A DNA stretch of 64,000 nucleotides from Caryophanales bacterium UBA4694 (GTDB lineage Bacteria > Bacillota_I > Bacilli_A > RFN20 > CAG-288): contig DHKM01000027.1 of NCBI GenBank assembly GCA_002404835.1, positions 20,793 to 84,792 on the forward strand, given 5' to 3'. The position numbers and the translations under genes are program-made. Below, in pieces: positions 26,105 to 34,798 of the stretch (within the stretch, counting starts at the first letter, position 1; each line of letters opens with the position of its first letter). The notes below the pieces were generated by a model. The model was not told the origin of the DNA. It did not search any database and worked only from the letters and a program-made list of their open reading frames with translations.

Positions 26105-27076
26105 CTAATCCAAAGAAATATCTTTAATTCGTTTTTTCTCGAAGATTGATTCCATTGATTCTCTGGCACTTGTTTGTTGGTCCATCTTATAGAACCAGGA
26201 ATTAGCAAGAGAGCTGGCTGTTTTATCCTGACTCAAACAAGCAAAAGTGATTTTACCGTTTTGATTTCTGGATTGAATCAGCGGATAAAGGTATTGCAGC
26301 AAATCTTCTTCTGTAAAGAATCTGCGTTCAAACAAATTTATGTTCTCTAGGCAAAGGACTTCAGAGGAAAGTAGCAAAGACAAATCCCTTCTTGCCATTT
26401 GCGAAACCTGAAAGTCCTTGTCTTTGAGACACTTGAACAAAGAATGTAATTGGATATAAGAAACTTTTTTTCCTTTAGAAGCAAAGAGATAAGATGCAAA
26501 CATCAATAGCCTCCTAGGAAGAAGAGGTGCGCTTTGACTATAGAATAAAATACCTCTATTCTTTTTCTCGCTCGAAAAATCTCGGCAACGCAATAATATT
26601 TCATTTACCAATATTTCACAATCTTTCAATTGAGAGGGAGTTTTACGCATCTGAATCTGCTTTAGCAGCAAAGATGACTGATCATAGATTGCATCATAAG
26701 CGACGTCACAAGGAAAAATGTTATTTAATGTTTTCTCTTTGTTCCTCAAATATTCGCATGGAATTCTATCCATTACGATTGCATCAATATCCTCATCATA
26801 TCTAGGAGAAAAGCAAAAACCTTTTGCTTTTTTAGGACAACTGGCATATCCCTTTGTGCAGGAGGAGCAGATTTCATCATCCTTTAAATATAGATAAATA
26901 TCTCCAACAGAATGGGAAAAAGTATTTTCCGTTTTCAGCAAGGGTTTCACTTTGCTCTTACAACGAAAAGAATAATCCAAGAGTTGTTTTACTTTGAGTA
27001 TAAATTCTCTCTCAGTCTTTTCATCGACTTTTGGGGAAATGATATCCGTGGAAATTCTTTTAATTTCGTTTTTCAT
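26105..27076 (-). CDS. dnaI: DnaI-like helicase loader with degenerate AAA+ motifs
   Basis: 323 residues. The N-terminal half keeps a DnaI-type zinc domain with C70, C73, C80 and C107, including the ASCPKKAKG and CEYLRN context that DnaI shares. The C-terminal AAA+ half has no recognisable P-loop: where GxxGTGKT is expected the sequence is GILFYSQSAPLLPRR, and the Walker B site reads VLCLENINLFERR instead of an LDD/LDE box. Its identity rests on the zinc domain, size and the 4-nt overlap with the dnaB gene upstream. It may still bind the DnaC helicase without ATP hydrolysis. Confidence 0.75.
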   Translation of the reverse strand: MKNEIKRISTDIISPKVDEKTEREFILKVKQLLDYSFRCKSKVKPLLKTENTFSHSVGDIYLYLKDDEICSSCTKGYASCPKKAKGFCFSPRYDEDIDAIVMDRIPCEYLRNKEKTLNNIFPCDVAYDAIYDQSSLLLKQIQMRKTPSQLKDCEILVNEILLRCRDFSSEKKNRGILFYSQSAPLLPRRLLMFASYLFASKGKKVSYIQLHSLFKCLKDKDFQVSQMARRDLSLLLSSEVLCLENINLFERRFFTEEDLLQYLYPLIQSRNQNGKITFACLSQDKTASSLANSWFYKMDQQTSARESMESIFEKKRIKDISLD

Positions 27077-28320
27077 AGTCCAAGATCCTTTGCGAGTTCA
27101 CCCATATCTGTTTTTTCTCTATCGTCTTTCTTCTCTACCACATCATCATTATGATTTATAACATTCCTCTTTCCTGTCTTTGCTCTTCTGGCCTCATAAT
27201 CATGGTTAGATAAATAAACCATAGCATCATAGCAATTTGTGATGTTGTTTGCACTCAAAGAATAGACAACTTTCTCTATGTAACTTTCACGAAATTCCCG
27301 ATTTGTATTCTTCAAAGAATAATCTAAAGCAACATTGAGCACACTATCATCAATTTGACATTCTTTTTTTAGTTTCAAAAGAAAATCAATCATGAAACCA
27401 GCAGGCTCTGCATTAAAATAAAGTTGGAGGAGCTTTTTCGGGGTTATTGTGGAATAAAGCTGGATCAGTTTACCGTTTTGACCATCGGAAGAATAGTTGT
27501 TGGCGTCTCGATCTTTGTGAAACGGAACATAGCGTTTTAGCATCTTAACGTCTTTGGCGAATCCATCGAATACAAAAACATCATCTGTTGTCGTATTTTT
27601 TAGAATAAGATCACATGCTTCATCTTCCGTAACGGAATATATGCTGCAAAGGTCAAGAATATCACCCTTTTCTTCTTGACTGATTTTTCCTACATAGCTC
27701 TCTTCCCTAAGTTTTTGGTTCAGAAGGGGAAAAGAAAAATTAGACTGCTTTTTATAAGCTTTGGATAAATTAAGAAGACCATTGTCTTTTAATACCGCTT
27801 CATTGTCCTGAACGCACAAGGAATAGACATTACGAAATGAAGAACTAATGTCTTTATAGGACTGAAACCCATCATTTGAATTTATAAAGAACCTACTCTT
27901 CAACTTCAAATACTGTTTTTGATCAACAAAGGAACTTAGGGCGGTTCTTAAGAGTGGATCATCAAAAAATTTCTTGGGAGTGGCAGGAGGCAGAACCTTA
28001 TAGATATAATTTACAGAATTCTTACCGTTTATATCTTTTTCTTCTTTCCGCAATGTTTCAAGCAGGCCAATCGCCTCTAAATGGTTCCTTGCATCCAGAA
28101 AGCGAACTTGATCCATTCCGAGAATAGCAAATAAGGTATCATGATATGACATAGAGAGATCAGAAGTATCTAAAGAAAAAGAATATAAAGTTTCATATAA
28201 AGAAAAAGCATCCGTTTTGATAATCGGAAGATAAAGAAAAGCAATTACTTTTTGATCGGTACTGGATAGAGTAAATTCTCCATGAACACGATAAGTGGAA
28301 TCCTGTTCGATTATTTTCAT
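27073..28320 (-). CDS. dnaB: Replication initiation/membrane attachment protein DnaB (Bacillus type)
   Basis: A 415-residue protein of the DnaB/DnaD family that works with DnaD and DnaI to load the replicative helicase. The N-terminal winged-helix domain shows the LYLPIIKTDAFSLYETLYS pattern (family LYxPLIGxxAxxLYxxL). The DDBH2-like C-terminal domain has PAGFMIDFLLKL and EKVVYSLSANNITNCYDA. It is the first gene of the run to the sigma factor; its stop overlaps the dnaI start. The promoter -10 lies only 6 nt from the ATG, so the transcript may be leaderless. Confidence 0.82.
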   Translation of the reverse strand: MKIIEQDSTYRVHGEFTLSSTDQKVIAFLYLPIIKTDAFSLYETLYSFSLDTSDLSMSYHDTLFAILGMDQVRFLDARNHLEAIGLLETLRKEEKDINGKNSVNYIYKVLPPATPKKFFDDPLLRTALSSFVDQKQYLKLKSRFFINSNDGFQSYKDISSSFRNVYSLCVQDNEAVLKDNGLLNLSKAYKKQSNFSFPLLNQKLREESYVGKISQEEKGDILDLCSIYSVTEDEACDLILKNTTTDDVFVFDGFAKDVKMLKRYVPFHKDRDANNYSSDGQNGKLIQLYSTITPKKLLQLYFNAEPAGFMIDFLLKLKKECQIDDSVLNVALDYSLKNTNREFRESYIEKVVYSLSANNITNCYDAMVYLSNHDYEARRAKTGKRNVINHNDDVVEKKDDREKTDMGELAKDLGL

Positions 28321-28519
28321 AGCTAAATTATATCATCCTTATTAAAAAAGGCACAACAAAATACAAGAGTGAAGAATAAAACCCAAGAAAAAAGCAAGAA
28401 AGCAGAGTGATTCCTCTTTAATAACTTTATTTTAAACTCGCTTAGCGTTAAAATATTGCCGTTGTATTACAGGCTATTTTTTGTAATGCAATCGCTTCTG
28501 TGAGAAAGGACATATCAAT
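28321..28519. other. divergent dnaB/pyk intergenic region
   Basis: 199 bp without a gene. It holds the dnaB promoter (28327-28356, leftward) and, near pyk, an inverted repeat TTGTATTAC (28462-28470) / GTAATGCAA (28483-28491) preceded by TAAAAT at 28449-28454, a possible -10 for pyk. The middle is AT-rich with nothing else evident. Confidence 0.6.
28327..28356 (-). promoter_or_regulatory. promoter of the dnaB-dnaI operon
   Basis: Read leftward, TTGTGC (28351-28356), 18-bp spacer, TATAAT (28327-28332). The predicted start point falls on or next to the first base of the dnaB ATG at 28320. Confidence 0.6.
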
Positions 28520-29983
28520 ATGAATTACAGAATCGATAAAAAAACTAAAATTATTTGTACGATTGGCCCATCCAGTCAAAACAAGGAAACAATGAAAAAA
28601 CTCCTTGAACATGGCATGACCTGCATGAGACTGAATTTCTCCCATGGTAGCCATGAAGAACATCTCGGAAAGATGAATACACTTCGTCAAATCGAAAAAG
28701 AAGAAGGAATCATCATTCCGATTTGCCTTGATACCAAAGGACCGGAAATCCGAACTTCCTGTTTCGAAGGAGGAAGTGCAACCTTCACAAAAGGGGAAGA
28801 AACGCGGATTTATATGGGCACAGAGAAAATAGGTACAAGCAAAGCTTTTGGTGTTACTTATACCGAACTCTTCGACGATGTTCCGGTCGGTGCTCTTTTA
28901 CGCCTAGATGACGGAAATCTGGAATTGACTTGCATTAGCAAGGATGAAAAAAAGAGAGAACTTGTGTGCAAGATCGAAAACACCCATACTTGCAAGGATA
29001 GACGTGGGGTGAATGTTCCGAATGTCCACCTCTCCATGCCGTATCTTTCCGAACAGGATAAATCCGACCTTCTATTCGGTTGCAAAGAACATGTGGACTT
29101 GGTTTCAGCTTCCTTCATCCGATCAAAACAGGACATTTTTGACATCAGAAAACTTCTAGATGAAAATGGTGGCAAAAACATCATGATCATTTCCAAGGTC
29201 GAAAATACAGAGGCTATTGCTAACCTTGATGAAGTCATCCGTTATAGTGATGGTATCATGGTGGCTAGAGGGGATCTTGCTGTAGAAATTCCACCAGAAC
29301 AAGTTCCCGTCTATCAGAAATACATGATTGAACAATGCCGCAAATTCGGAAAACCAGTCATTACAGCAACCCAAATGCTGGATTCAATGATTCGAAATCC
29401 TTTCCCAACCAGAGCCGAAGTCAGTGATTGTGCTTGGGCGGTGGAACAGGGAAGCGATTCAGTCATGCTGTCCGGTGAAAGTGCAAATGGTGATTATCCT
29501 GTTGAAGCAGTTGAAATGCAGGCAAGAATCGCTTCCGTTATGGAAAAGCACTTCGATTACATCACTTCCAATCATAAAGCTTTCGAAACGTCGGATAAGA
29601 CTGTATCTGATGCAATTGCTAATTCCGTGGGCGATACAGCCCAGATCATCGGAGCAAAATTAATTGTTTGTTTCTCCGTTTCTGGAAAGACAGCAGTTCG
29701 AATTGCAAAAACAAGACCTGTTTGTCCTGCCTTCGTGGTTTCTTCTGATATGGACGCCTTAAGACATACCATGCTCTTCTATGGAAACTATCCTTATTAT
29801 GTTAAGAAAGTACCTGAATTTACGGAAGAGATGGAAGTCTTGGCTATCAAAATTGCAAAAGATTATAATTTGCCAAACGGCTCGAAGATCATCATTACAG
29901 GTGGCACTCCTGTTGGAGCCGGAAAAACGAATTTTATGAAAGTCGTTACGCTTAATGAGCATAATGAAGATATAGAAGATTAA
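28520..29983 (+). CDS. pyk: Pyruvate kinase
   Basis: Final glycolytic enzyme, PEP to pyruvate with ATP formation; 487 residues. Markers: CTIGPSSQ and MRLNFSHGSHEEH at the start, CLDTKGPEIRT, the active-site lysine region IMIISKVENTEAI, VARGDLAVEIP, TATQMLDSMI and SVMLSGESANGDYP. The C-terminal regulatory domain is present; the extra PEP-utilizer domain of Bacillus Pyk is absent. AAAGGA precedes the ATG. It starts a rightward pyk-ROK-thrS unit. Confidence 0.96.
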   Translation: MNYRIDKKTKIICTIGPSSQNKETMKKLLEHGMTCMRLNFSHGSHEEHLGKMNTLRQIEKEEGIIIPICLDTKGPEIRTSCFEGGSATFTKGEETRIYMGTEKIGTSKAFGVTYTELFDDVPVGALLRLDDGNLELTCISKDEKKRELVCKIENTHTCKDRRGVNVPNVHLSMPYLSEQDKSDLLFGCKEHVDLVSASFIRSKQDIFDIRKLLDENGGKNIMIISKVENTEAIANLDEVIRYSDGIMVARGDLAVEIPPEQVPVYQKYMIEQCRKFGKPVITATQMLDSMIRNPFPTRAEVSDCAWAVEQGSDSVMLSGESANGDYPVEAVEMQARIASVMEKHFDYITSNHKAFETSDKTVSDAIANSVGDTAQIIGAKLIVCFSVSGKTAVRIAKTRPVCPAFVVSSDMDALRHTMLFYGNYPYYVKKVPEFTEEMEVLAIKIAKDYNLPNGSKIIITGGTPVGAGKTNFMKVVTLNEHNEDIED

Positions 29984-30000
29984 AAAGGAGAAACCAAATT

Positions 30001-30897
30001 ATGAACAAGAATGTCGTCATCAGTATTGATTGCGGAGGAACCAATCTCCGAGTTGCAGCTGTCGACCAGGATCTGAAAATCTTAGCCGTCCGTAGAGTAC
30101 CAACCATTCATGACAATCCAAAACGCTTATACGAAACAATGAAGGAACTTATCGACCAAGTAGCTGAGGAGGCTAAAATCGAGGTTGTTTCTATTGGCGT
30201 TTCCATTTGTGGAACAGTTGTACACAATAGAGTTGGAAAATGCGGAAATCTCGGAATCGACAGAGGATATGACTTCGCAGAGCTTTTCCACAGAGATTAT
30301 CCTAAAGCACTTTTAAGAATTGCCAATGATGCCAATTGTTCCGCTTTTGTTGAAGCGGAATATGGTGCAAATCGAGGATATTCTGATTCATGTTTTATCA
30401 CGATTTCTTCTGGAATAGGTGTCGGACTTGTTCATAATCATGAAATGGTAGACCTTCCTTTAGAAGCAGGAAGACTTATGATCAGTTTCAAAGGAAAATA
30501 TTATGAAGCTGAATATTTGCTTTCCGGAAACGGAATCGTACATCTCTGTGCCATGAACAATATTATCATCAATAATGCCGGAGATTTCTTCGCTGGTGTC
30601 AGAAGAGGCGAACCAAAATTCGTCCCTGTCTACAATCTTTGGCTTTCCATGTTAGGCATTTGGCTTGGAAACATCCACCTTCTCTTCGATTGCCAATCTT
30701 ATGCTTTGTCCGGTGGTGTCATGAAATCCCAGGATGTCTTCTTGGAAGATTTGGAAAAGGTTGCCAATGCCTCCATTGCCAGCTGGAATTTCAATCCAAT
30801 CGTTCTTAAAAACGCAAAATTCGAACAGGATGTTGGTATTGTTGCCGCTGCAAGTCTTGCCTTACACGAATTAGGAATCAACAAAGGTCTTATTTAA
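30001..30897 (+). CDS. ROK-family sugar kinase (glucokinase-like)
   Basis: A 298-residue actin-fold kinase of the ROK family. The ATP phosphate loop is SIDCGGTNLRVAAVD; NDANCSAFVEAEYGAN contains the catalytic aspartate, and ISSGIGVGLV and YALSGGVM match the other nucleotide motifs. The usual ROK zinc site (GH followed by CxCGxxGC) is missing: the position reads LEAGRLMIS and no cysteine cluster follows. Placement 17 nt after pyk suggests glucose phosphorylation feeding glycolysis, but the sugar cannot be read from the sequence. Confidence 0.82.
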   Translation: MNKNVVISIDCGGTNLRVAAVDQDLKILAVRRVPTIHDNPKRLYETMKELIDQVAEEAKIEVVSIGVSICGTVVHNRVGKCGNLGIDRGYDFAELFHRDYPKALLRIANDANCSAFVEAEYGANRGYSDSCFITISSGIGVGLVHNHEMVDLPLEAGRLMISFKGKYYEAEYLLSGNGIVHLCAMNNIIINNAGDFFAGVRRGEPKFVPVYNLWLSMLGIWLGNIHLLFDCQSYALSGGVMKSQDVFLEDLEKVANASIASWNFNPIVLKNAKFEQDVGIVAAASLALHELGINKGLI

Positions 30898-30933
30898 AAA
30901 AAACAATACTTAACTTAGGAGTCAATCTAAATC

Positions 30934-32868
30934 ATGAAAATCATTTTACCAGACAAGTCCTTCAAGGAAATCAAGGACGGAAGTACAGCTTTGGAAGCTG
31001 CCAACAGCATTGCCCTTTCTTTAGGCAAAAAAGCCATCTGTGCCAAAGTCAATGGTGAACTTTTTGACCTCAATGCCGTCTTACCGGGCGACTGCAATTT
31101 CGAAGTAATCACAAAAGAATCTCCAGAAGCTCTCCATGTTTTACGTCATTCTGCTGCCCATTTGATGGCTCAAGCTATCTCTCATCTATATCCTGGAACT
31201 ATGTTTGCCTATGGTCCTGCAACAGAAGAAGGTTTCTATTACGATATGAAACTTCCGGAAGGTCAAACCATTTCTGATAAGGATTTTTCCAAAATCGAAA
31301 TGGAAATGAAGAAAATCGTTTCTGAAAATCTCAAAATCGAGCGTGTTGAAGTCACAATCGATGAAGCCAAGAAACTTTTCGAAGGTCAGAAATACAAACT
31401 CATCCACATTGGGGAATTAGGCGATAAAGGATGCAAACTTACCGTCTATCGTCAAGGTGACTATCAGGATCTCTGCCTTGGACCCCATATGAAGACTACC
31501 AAAGACATCAAAGCATTCAAATTGATGTCCGTTTCAGCTTGTTATTTCAAAGGCGATAAAAACAACGATTCCCTTACCCGTGTCTATGGTACGGCTTTCT
31601 TCTCCCAGGAAGAACTTGATCAGTACCTCAAGCTTCTCGAAGCAAGAAAAGAAGCTGATCACAAGAGATTAGGCAAGGAACTCGGTCTTTTCATGCTTTC
31701 CGACTATGGTCCAGGACTTCCTTTCTGGCTTCCGAACGGAATGATCATCCGACATGAACTCGAGAACTTCCTTTGGGATCTGCTTACCAAAAATGGTTAT
31801 TTATTCCTTAAAACCCCTCAGATGCTTTCCCGTGAGCTTTGGGAAACTTCCGGTCATTGGAAAAAATACAAGGAAAATATGTATATAACCAAGGTAGACG
31901 GAAAACCATATGCAATCAAACCGATGAACTGCCCGGGCGCTATGCTTGTCTATCTCAATGACCTCCACTCCTATCGTGACCTTCCAATCCGTTATGCCGA
32001 ATTCGGACTCGATCACAGAGCCGAGGCTAGCGGTGCCCTCAATGGACTTTTCCGTGTCAGAGGATTCACTCAGGATGATGCCCATATCCTTCTTGCTTTC
32101 GATCAGATTGGCGATGAAATCAGAAAATTGCTTAAGCTTTTCGGATATGTTTACAAAGTTTTCGGTCTTCCTTACACCATTGAACTTTCTACACGTCCGG
32201 ATGTCTTTGTCGGCAAGATTGCTACCTGGGACAAAGCAGAAGCAGAACTAAAACTCTGCCTTGAGGAAAACGGTATACCCTATCAGATCAACGAGGGTGA
32301 TGGTGCCTTCTATGGACCGAAACTCGACTTCAAGATCAAGGATTCCCTCAACAGAGTCTGGCAATGCGGAACCATTCAGCTTGATATGCAGTTGCCGCAT
32401 CGGTTCGGTCTTACTTATACGGATACCGACGGCAGCAAGAAAGAACCCGTCATGCTCCACAGAGCCATCTTCGGATCCTTCGAAAGATTCCTCGGTATCA
32501 TTACCGAGAACTTCAAGGGTGCCTTCCCAACCTGGCTTTCTCCGGAACAGGTCAGAATCATCCCTGTCAATATCGAAGACAAGGATATGACGAAATACTG
32601 TGAAGCTTTGAACAAGAAGCTTTTCAAGCATGATGTCAGGACCAAAGTCGATATGAGAAACGAATCCATGGGATTCAAGATCCGTGATGGTCAGACCAAA
32701 AAAGTCCCATACACCATCGTCATCGGTGAAAACGAGATGAAAGACAAGACAGTCACTTATCGTCTTTACGGTCATCGTGATACCAGAACCGTCAGCGAAG
32801 CTGATTTTGTCAAACTTCTTCTCAAGGATATCGAAGAGAAATATCCGGTCCGTTCCTATCAGGACTAA
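30934..32868 (+). CDS. thrS: Threonyl-tRNA synthetase
   Basis: 644 residues, full length. N-terminal TGS domain (about 1-60), the editing domain with HSAAHLMAQAISHLYP, the catalytic core with MNCPGAML (zinc cysteine), FGLDHRAEASGALNGLFRVR (motif 2), and HRAIFGSFERFLGIITE (motif 3), then the anticodon-binding domain (QVRIIPVNIEDKD). TAGGAG precedes the ATG. The 36-nt gap from the kinase gene leaves no room for a T-box, so thrS appears to be transcribed with pyk. Confidence 0.97.
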   Translation: MKIILPDKSFKEIKDGSTALEAANSIALSLGKKAICAKVNGELFDLNAVLPGDCNFEVITKESPEALHVLRHSAAHLMAQAISHLYPGTMFAYGPATEEGFYYDMKLPEGQTISDKDFSKIEMEMKKIVSENLKIERVEVTIDEAKKLFEGQKYKLIHIGELGDKGCKLTVYRQGDYQDLCLGPHMKTTKDIKAFKLMSVSACYFKGDKNNDSLTRVYGTAFFSQEELDQYLKLLEARKEADHKRLGKELGLFMLSDYGPGLPFWLPNGMIIRHELENFLWDLLTKNGYLFLKTPQMLSRELWETSGHWKKYKENMYITKVDGKPYAIKPMNCPGAMLVYLNDLHSYRDLPIRYAEFGLDHRAEASGALNGLFRVRGFTQDDAHILLAFDQIGDEIRKLLKLFGYVYKVFGLPYTIELSTRPDVFVGKIATWDKAEAELKLCLEENGIPYQINEGDGAFYGPKLDFKIKDSLNRVWQCGTIQLDMQLPHRFGLTYTDTDGSKKEPVMLHRAIFGSFERFLGIITENFKGAFPTWLSPEQVRIIPVNIEDKDMTKYCEALNKKLFKHDVRTKVDMRNESMGFKIRDGQTKKVPYTIVIGENEMKDKTVTYRLYGHRDTRTVSEADFVKLLLKDIEEKYPVRSYQD

Positions 32869-32878
32869 TTCATAATCT

Positions 32879-32908
32879 GCAGTGGATCAATTGATCCACT
32901 GTTTTTTT
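32879..32908 (+). terminator. terminator after thrS
   Basis: The palindrome AGTGGATCAATTGATCCACT (32881-32900) is followed by GTTTTTTT. It ends the pyk-thrS unit. Confidence 0.92.
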
Positions 32909-32948
32909 ATAAAAAAAAGAGAAGGCTAGGAATACCTTAGCCTCCTCA
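32909..32948 (-). terminator. terminator after ftsL
   Basis: Read leftward, GAGGAGGCTA (32938-32947) pairs with TAGCCTTCTC (32919-32928, one G-U), followed by eight T. It faces the thrS terminator back to back. Confidence 0.88.
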
Positions 32949-32992
32949 TTTTGAAAGGAGTTGGAATTTCACTGCTGGATGCAGGTTACTTT

Positions 32993-33229
32993 CTATTTTT
33001 GATTCTTGTATTTGTCGGAAACCTTGTTGTTCTGGTTTTCAAAATAATTGATCTGCTGATGATAATCGTTGATTTTATCAGAGATGGAATCATTCTGCTT
33101 CTGCAAGGAGAAAACAGCAAATCCAAGGAAGATAGACGCAAAAAGGCTCACACAAGCGATGGTGATACAAGTCCTTTTGAATTTCTTCGGCATCTTTTCG
33201 ACGCCCGTTCTTCTGATTCTGTCTTTCAT
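32993..33229 (-). CDS. ftsL: Cell division protein FtsL-like
   Basis: 78 residues: a short basic cytoplasmic part with KMPKKFKR, one membrane helix (about residues 20-43) and a polar heptad-like extracytoplasmic segment rich in Gln/Asn/Asp (about 44-78). This architecture and its place 4 nt downstream of rsmH identify it as FtsL, which forms a complex with DivIB and DivIC. Sequence identity is not informative because FtsL is poorly conserved. The coiled coil is very short. No pbp or mur gene follows; a terminator does. Confidence 0.7.
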   Translation of the reverse strand: MKDRIRRTGVEKMPKKFKRTCITIACVSLFASIFLGFAVFSLQKQNDSISDKINDYHQQINYFENQNNKVSDKYKNQK

Positions 33230-33233
33230 GTTG

Positions 33234-34175
33234 CTATTTCCTTTCTATCGCCCGAAGAATACTTGGCTTGCACCGGTTGTTCTCTTCAATTTCTTCTTCA
33301 GAAGGAACAAGCGGCTTTTTCGTAAGCAGTATATATTTACTTTCTTCCTGTCCGAGGATTGGGTGATATTTATCCCCGGTTTGGATCTGAACATAACTCT
33401 TCATCGTATTTTTGACAATCCGATCTTCTTCTGAATTGAAGGAAATGATGACCAATCGGCCCTTCGGATTCAAAAACTCGATGGCAGAAACCAATCCCTG
33501 TTTCAGTTCGTCGATTTCCTGATTGACTTCATACCTTAATCCCAAGAAGAACTGTTTGGCAGGATGTCCTTGCTTCATCAGTTCTTTTCTAGGAAGAGAA
33601 GACTTAATGATATCCACCAATTCAAATGTCGTTCTGATTTCTTTTTCTTGGCGAACCTCGATTATTTTCTTCACCACCGGATAATAGATTTTGCATTGTC
33701 CGAGATCTTTGAATACCCGGCACAATTCCTTCTCCGAGTAAGTATTGACGATATCCTTGGCAGTCAGCTTTGCTTTCTGATCCATTCTCATATCCAAGTC
33801 TGAATCATATCGGTAAGAAAAGCCCCGGCTAGGGTCATCGAACTGCGGAGAAGAAACGCCGATATCCATTAGGATAAGATCAGAGCCAGCAACGCCGGAT
33901 TGACGCAGTTGTTCAATGGCCCTTGAATATCTGCTGTGAAGAAAATGAAGCGAAATATTCTTTTCAAAAGGTTTCAGTCTCTCTTCGGAAAAGGATAGTG
34001 CATCCTCATCTCGATCGACCCCATAGAATGAAGAACCCTTCTTGATTCTTTTCAGAATTTCGTTTGCATGTCCGGCCCTACCCAACGTCAGATCGACGTA
34101 GATGATTTTCTCTTCCTTGACAAAGGAGAGTACCTCTTTCAGCATGACAGGATTATGGTAATTAAACTGACTCAT
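33234..34175 (-). CDS. rsmH: 16S rRNA m4C1402 methyltransferase RsmH
   Basis: SAM-dependent methyltransferase acting on C1402 of 16S rRNA, 313 residues. Opens with the family YHNPVMLKEVLSFV, followed by YVDLTLGRAGHANEIL (SAM motif), LMDIGVSSPQFDDPSRGFSY, and near the end LVIISFNSEEDRIVK and RCKPSILRAIERK. It follows mraZ by one base, the classic mraZ-rsmH start of the dcw cluster. Confidence 0.96.
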   Translation of the reverse strand: MSQFNYHNPVMLKEVLSFVKEEKIIYVDLTLGRAGHANEILKRIKKGSSFYGVDRDEDALSFSEERLKPFEKNISLHFLHSRYSRAIEQLRQSGVAGSDLILMDIGVSSPQFDDPSRGFSYRYDSDLDMRMDQKAKLTAKDIVNTYSEKELCRVFKDLGQCKIYYPVVKKIIEVRQEKEIRTTFELVDIIKSSLPRKELMKQGHPAKQFFLGLRYEVNQEIDELKQGLVSAIEFLNPKGRLVIISFNSEEDRIVKNTMKSYVQIQTGDKYHPILGQEESKYILLTKKPLVPSEEEIEENNRCKPSILRAIERK

Positions 34176-34176
34176 T

Positions 34177-34611
34177 TCATTTTCCTATCATATCGAAGAG
34201 GTCTGTAGAAAAGTCTTCCTGACTTTCCGTAACGGACTTTTGATACTGTTCCTTATCCCAAATTTCAAGGTGGTCATAGACGCCTACAAGGACAACGTTC
34301 TTCTTCAGCGCTACGCCTTCCATCATTCTCTTAGAAAGAGAGATTCGATTGTGGGAATCGATTTCGACTTCCTCCGTGTTACTGGAGAAGTATCTTTGAA
34401 TTCTTCTGACCTTCGGATCGAAGCTGTTCAAAGAAAAAATCTTTTCGGCAATCTTGTCATACCCTTCCTTGGAATAGACAGAGAGGCAGAAATCAGGCCC
34501 AAGTTGGACGAAAGCTTTTCCATCCGAAAAGACATCACGGTACTTGCTAGGCAAGACCAGTCTGCCTTTTTCGTCGATGTTCAGTTCTTTATAACCGCTC
34601 AGCATGGCCAT
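34177..34611 (-). CDS. mraZ: Transcriptional regulator MraZ
   Basis: AbrB-like DNA-binding protein that regulates its own dcw operon. 144 residues from the ATG at 34611 (AGTGGGAGAAAC just upstream); an earlier in-frame ATG would fall within the promoter. The two SpoVT-AbrB repeats are seen as ELNIDEKGRLVLPSKYRD and EVEIDSHNRISLSKRM. The promoter is nearly perfect, and AAAGTGGG boxes occur around it and in the inverted repeats at 34732-34798, possible MraZ sites. Confidence 0.94.
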   Translation of the reverse strand: MAMLSGYKELNIDEKGRLVLPSKYRDVFSDGKAFVQLGPDFCLSVYSKEGYDKIAEKIFSLNSFDPKVRRIQRYFSSNTEEVEIDSHNRISLSKRMMEGVALKKNVVLVGVYDHLEIWDKEQYQKSVTESQEDFSTDLFDMIGK

Positions 34612-34633
34612 GTTTCTCCCACTTTGTAACAAA

Positions 34634-34662
34634 ATTATACATTTCTTCCCACAACATTGCAA
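34634..34662 (-). promoter_or_regulatory. promoter of mraZ-rsmH-ftsL
   Basis: Read leftward, TTGCAA (34657-34662), 17-bp spacer, TATAAT (34634-34639). Same -35 and spacing as the rpmG promoter. Confidence 0.85.
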
Positions 34663-34731
34663 GAGATACCCACATGATATTCCTTGTTTTTTTCATGTTA
34701 TCGATATTTTTTCAAAAAAAGGGACTTCAAA

Positions 34732-34798
34732 GTGGTTAAAAAGTAAAAAAATAACCACAGTAAAAAAGTGGGAGAGAAAACATATCTTTTCCCACTTT
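34732..34798. repeat. two inverted repeats with AAAGTGG boxes upstream of mraZ
   Basis: GTGGTTA (34732-34738) with TAACCAC (34752-34758), and AAAGTGGGA (34765-34773) with TCCCACTTT (34790-34798), both perfect. The ten bases at 34791-34800 recur at 34618-34627, directly at the mraZ ribosome binding site. No T-run follows, so these are not terminators. Confidence 0.6.

Noticed and set aside
33069..33434. + strand frame across ftsL/rsmH
   Set aside because: Antisense to rsmH and ftsL, with no start signals.
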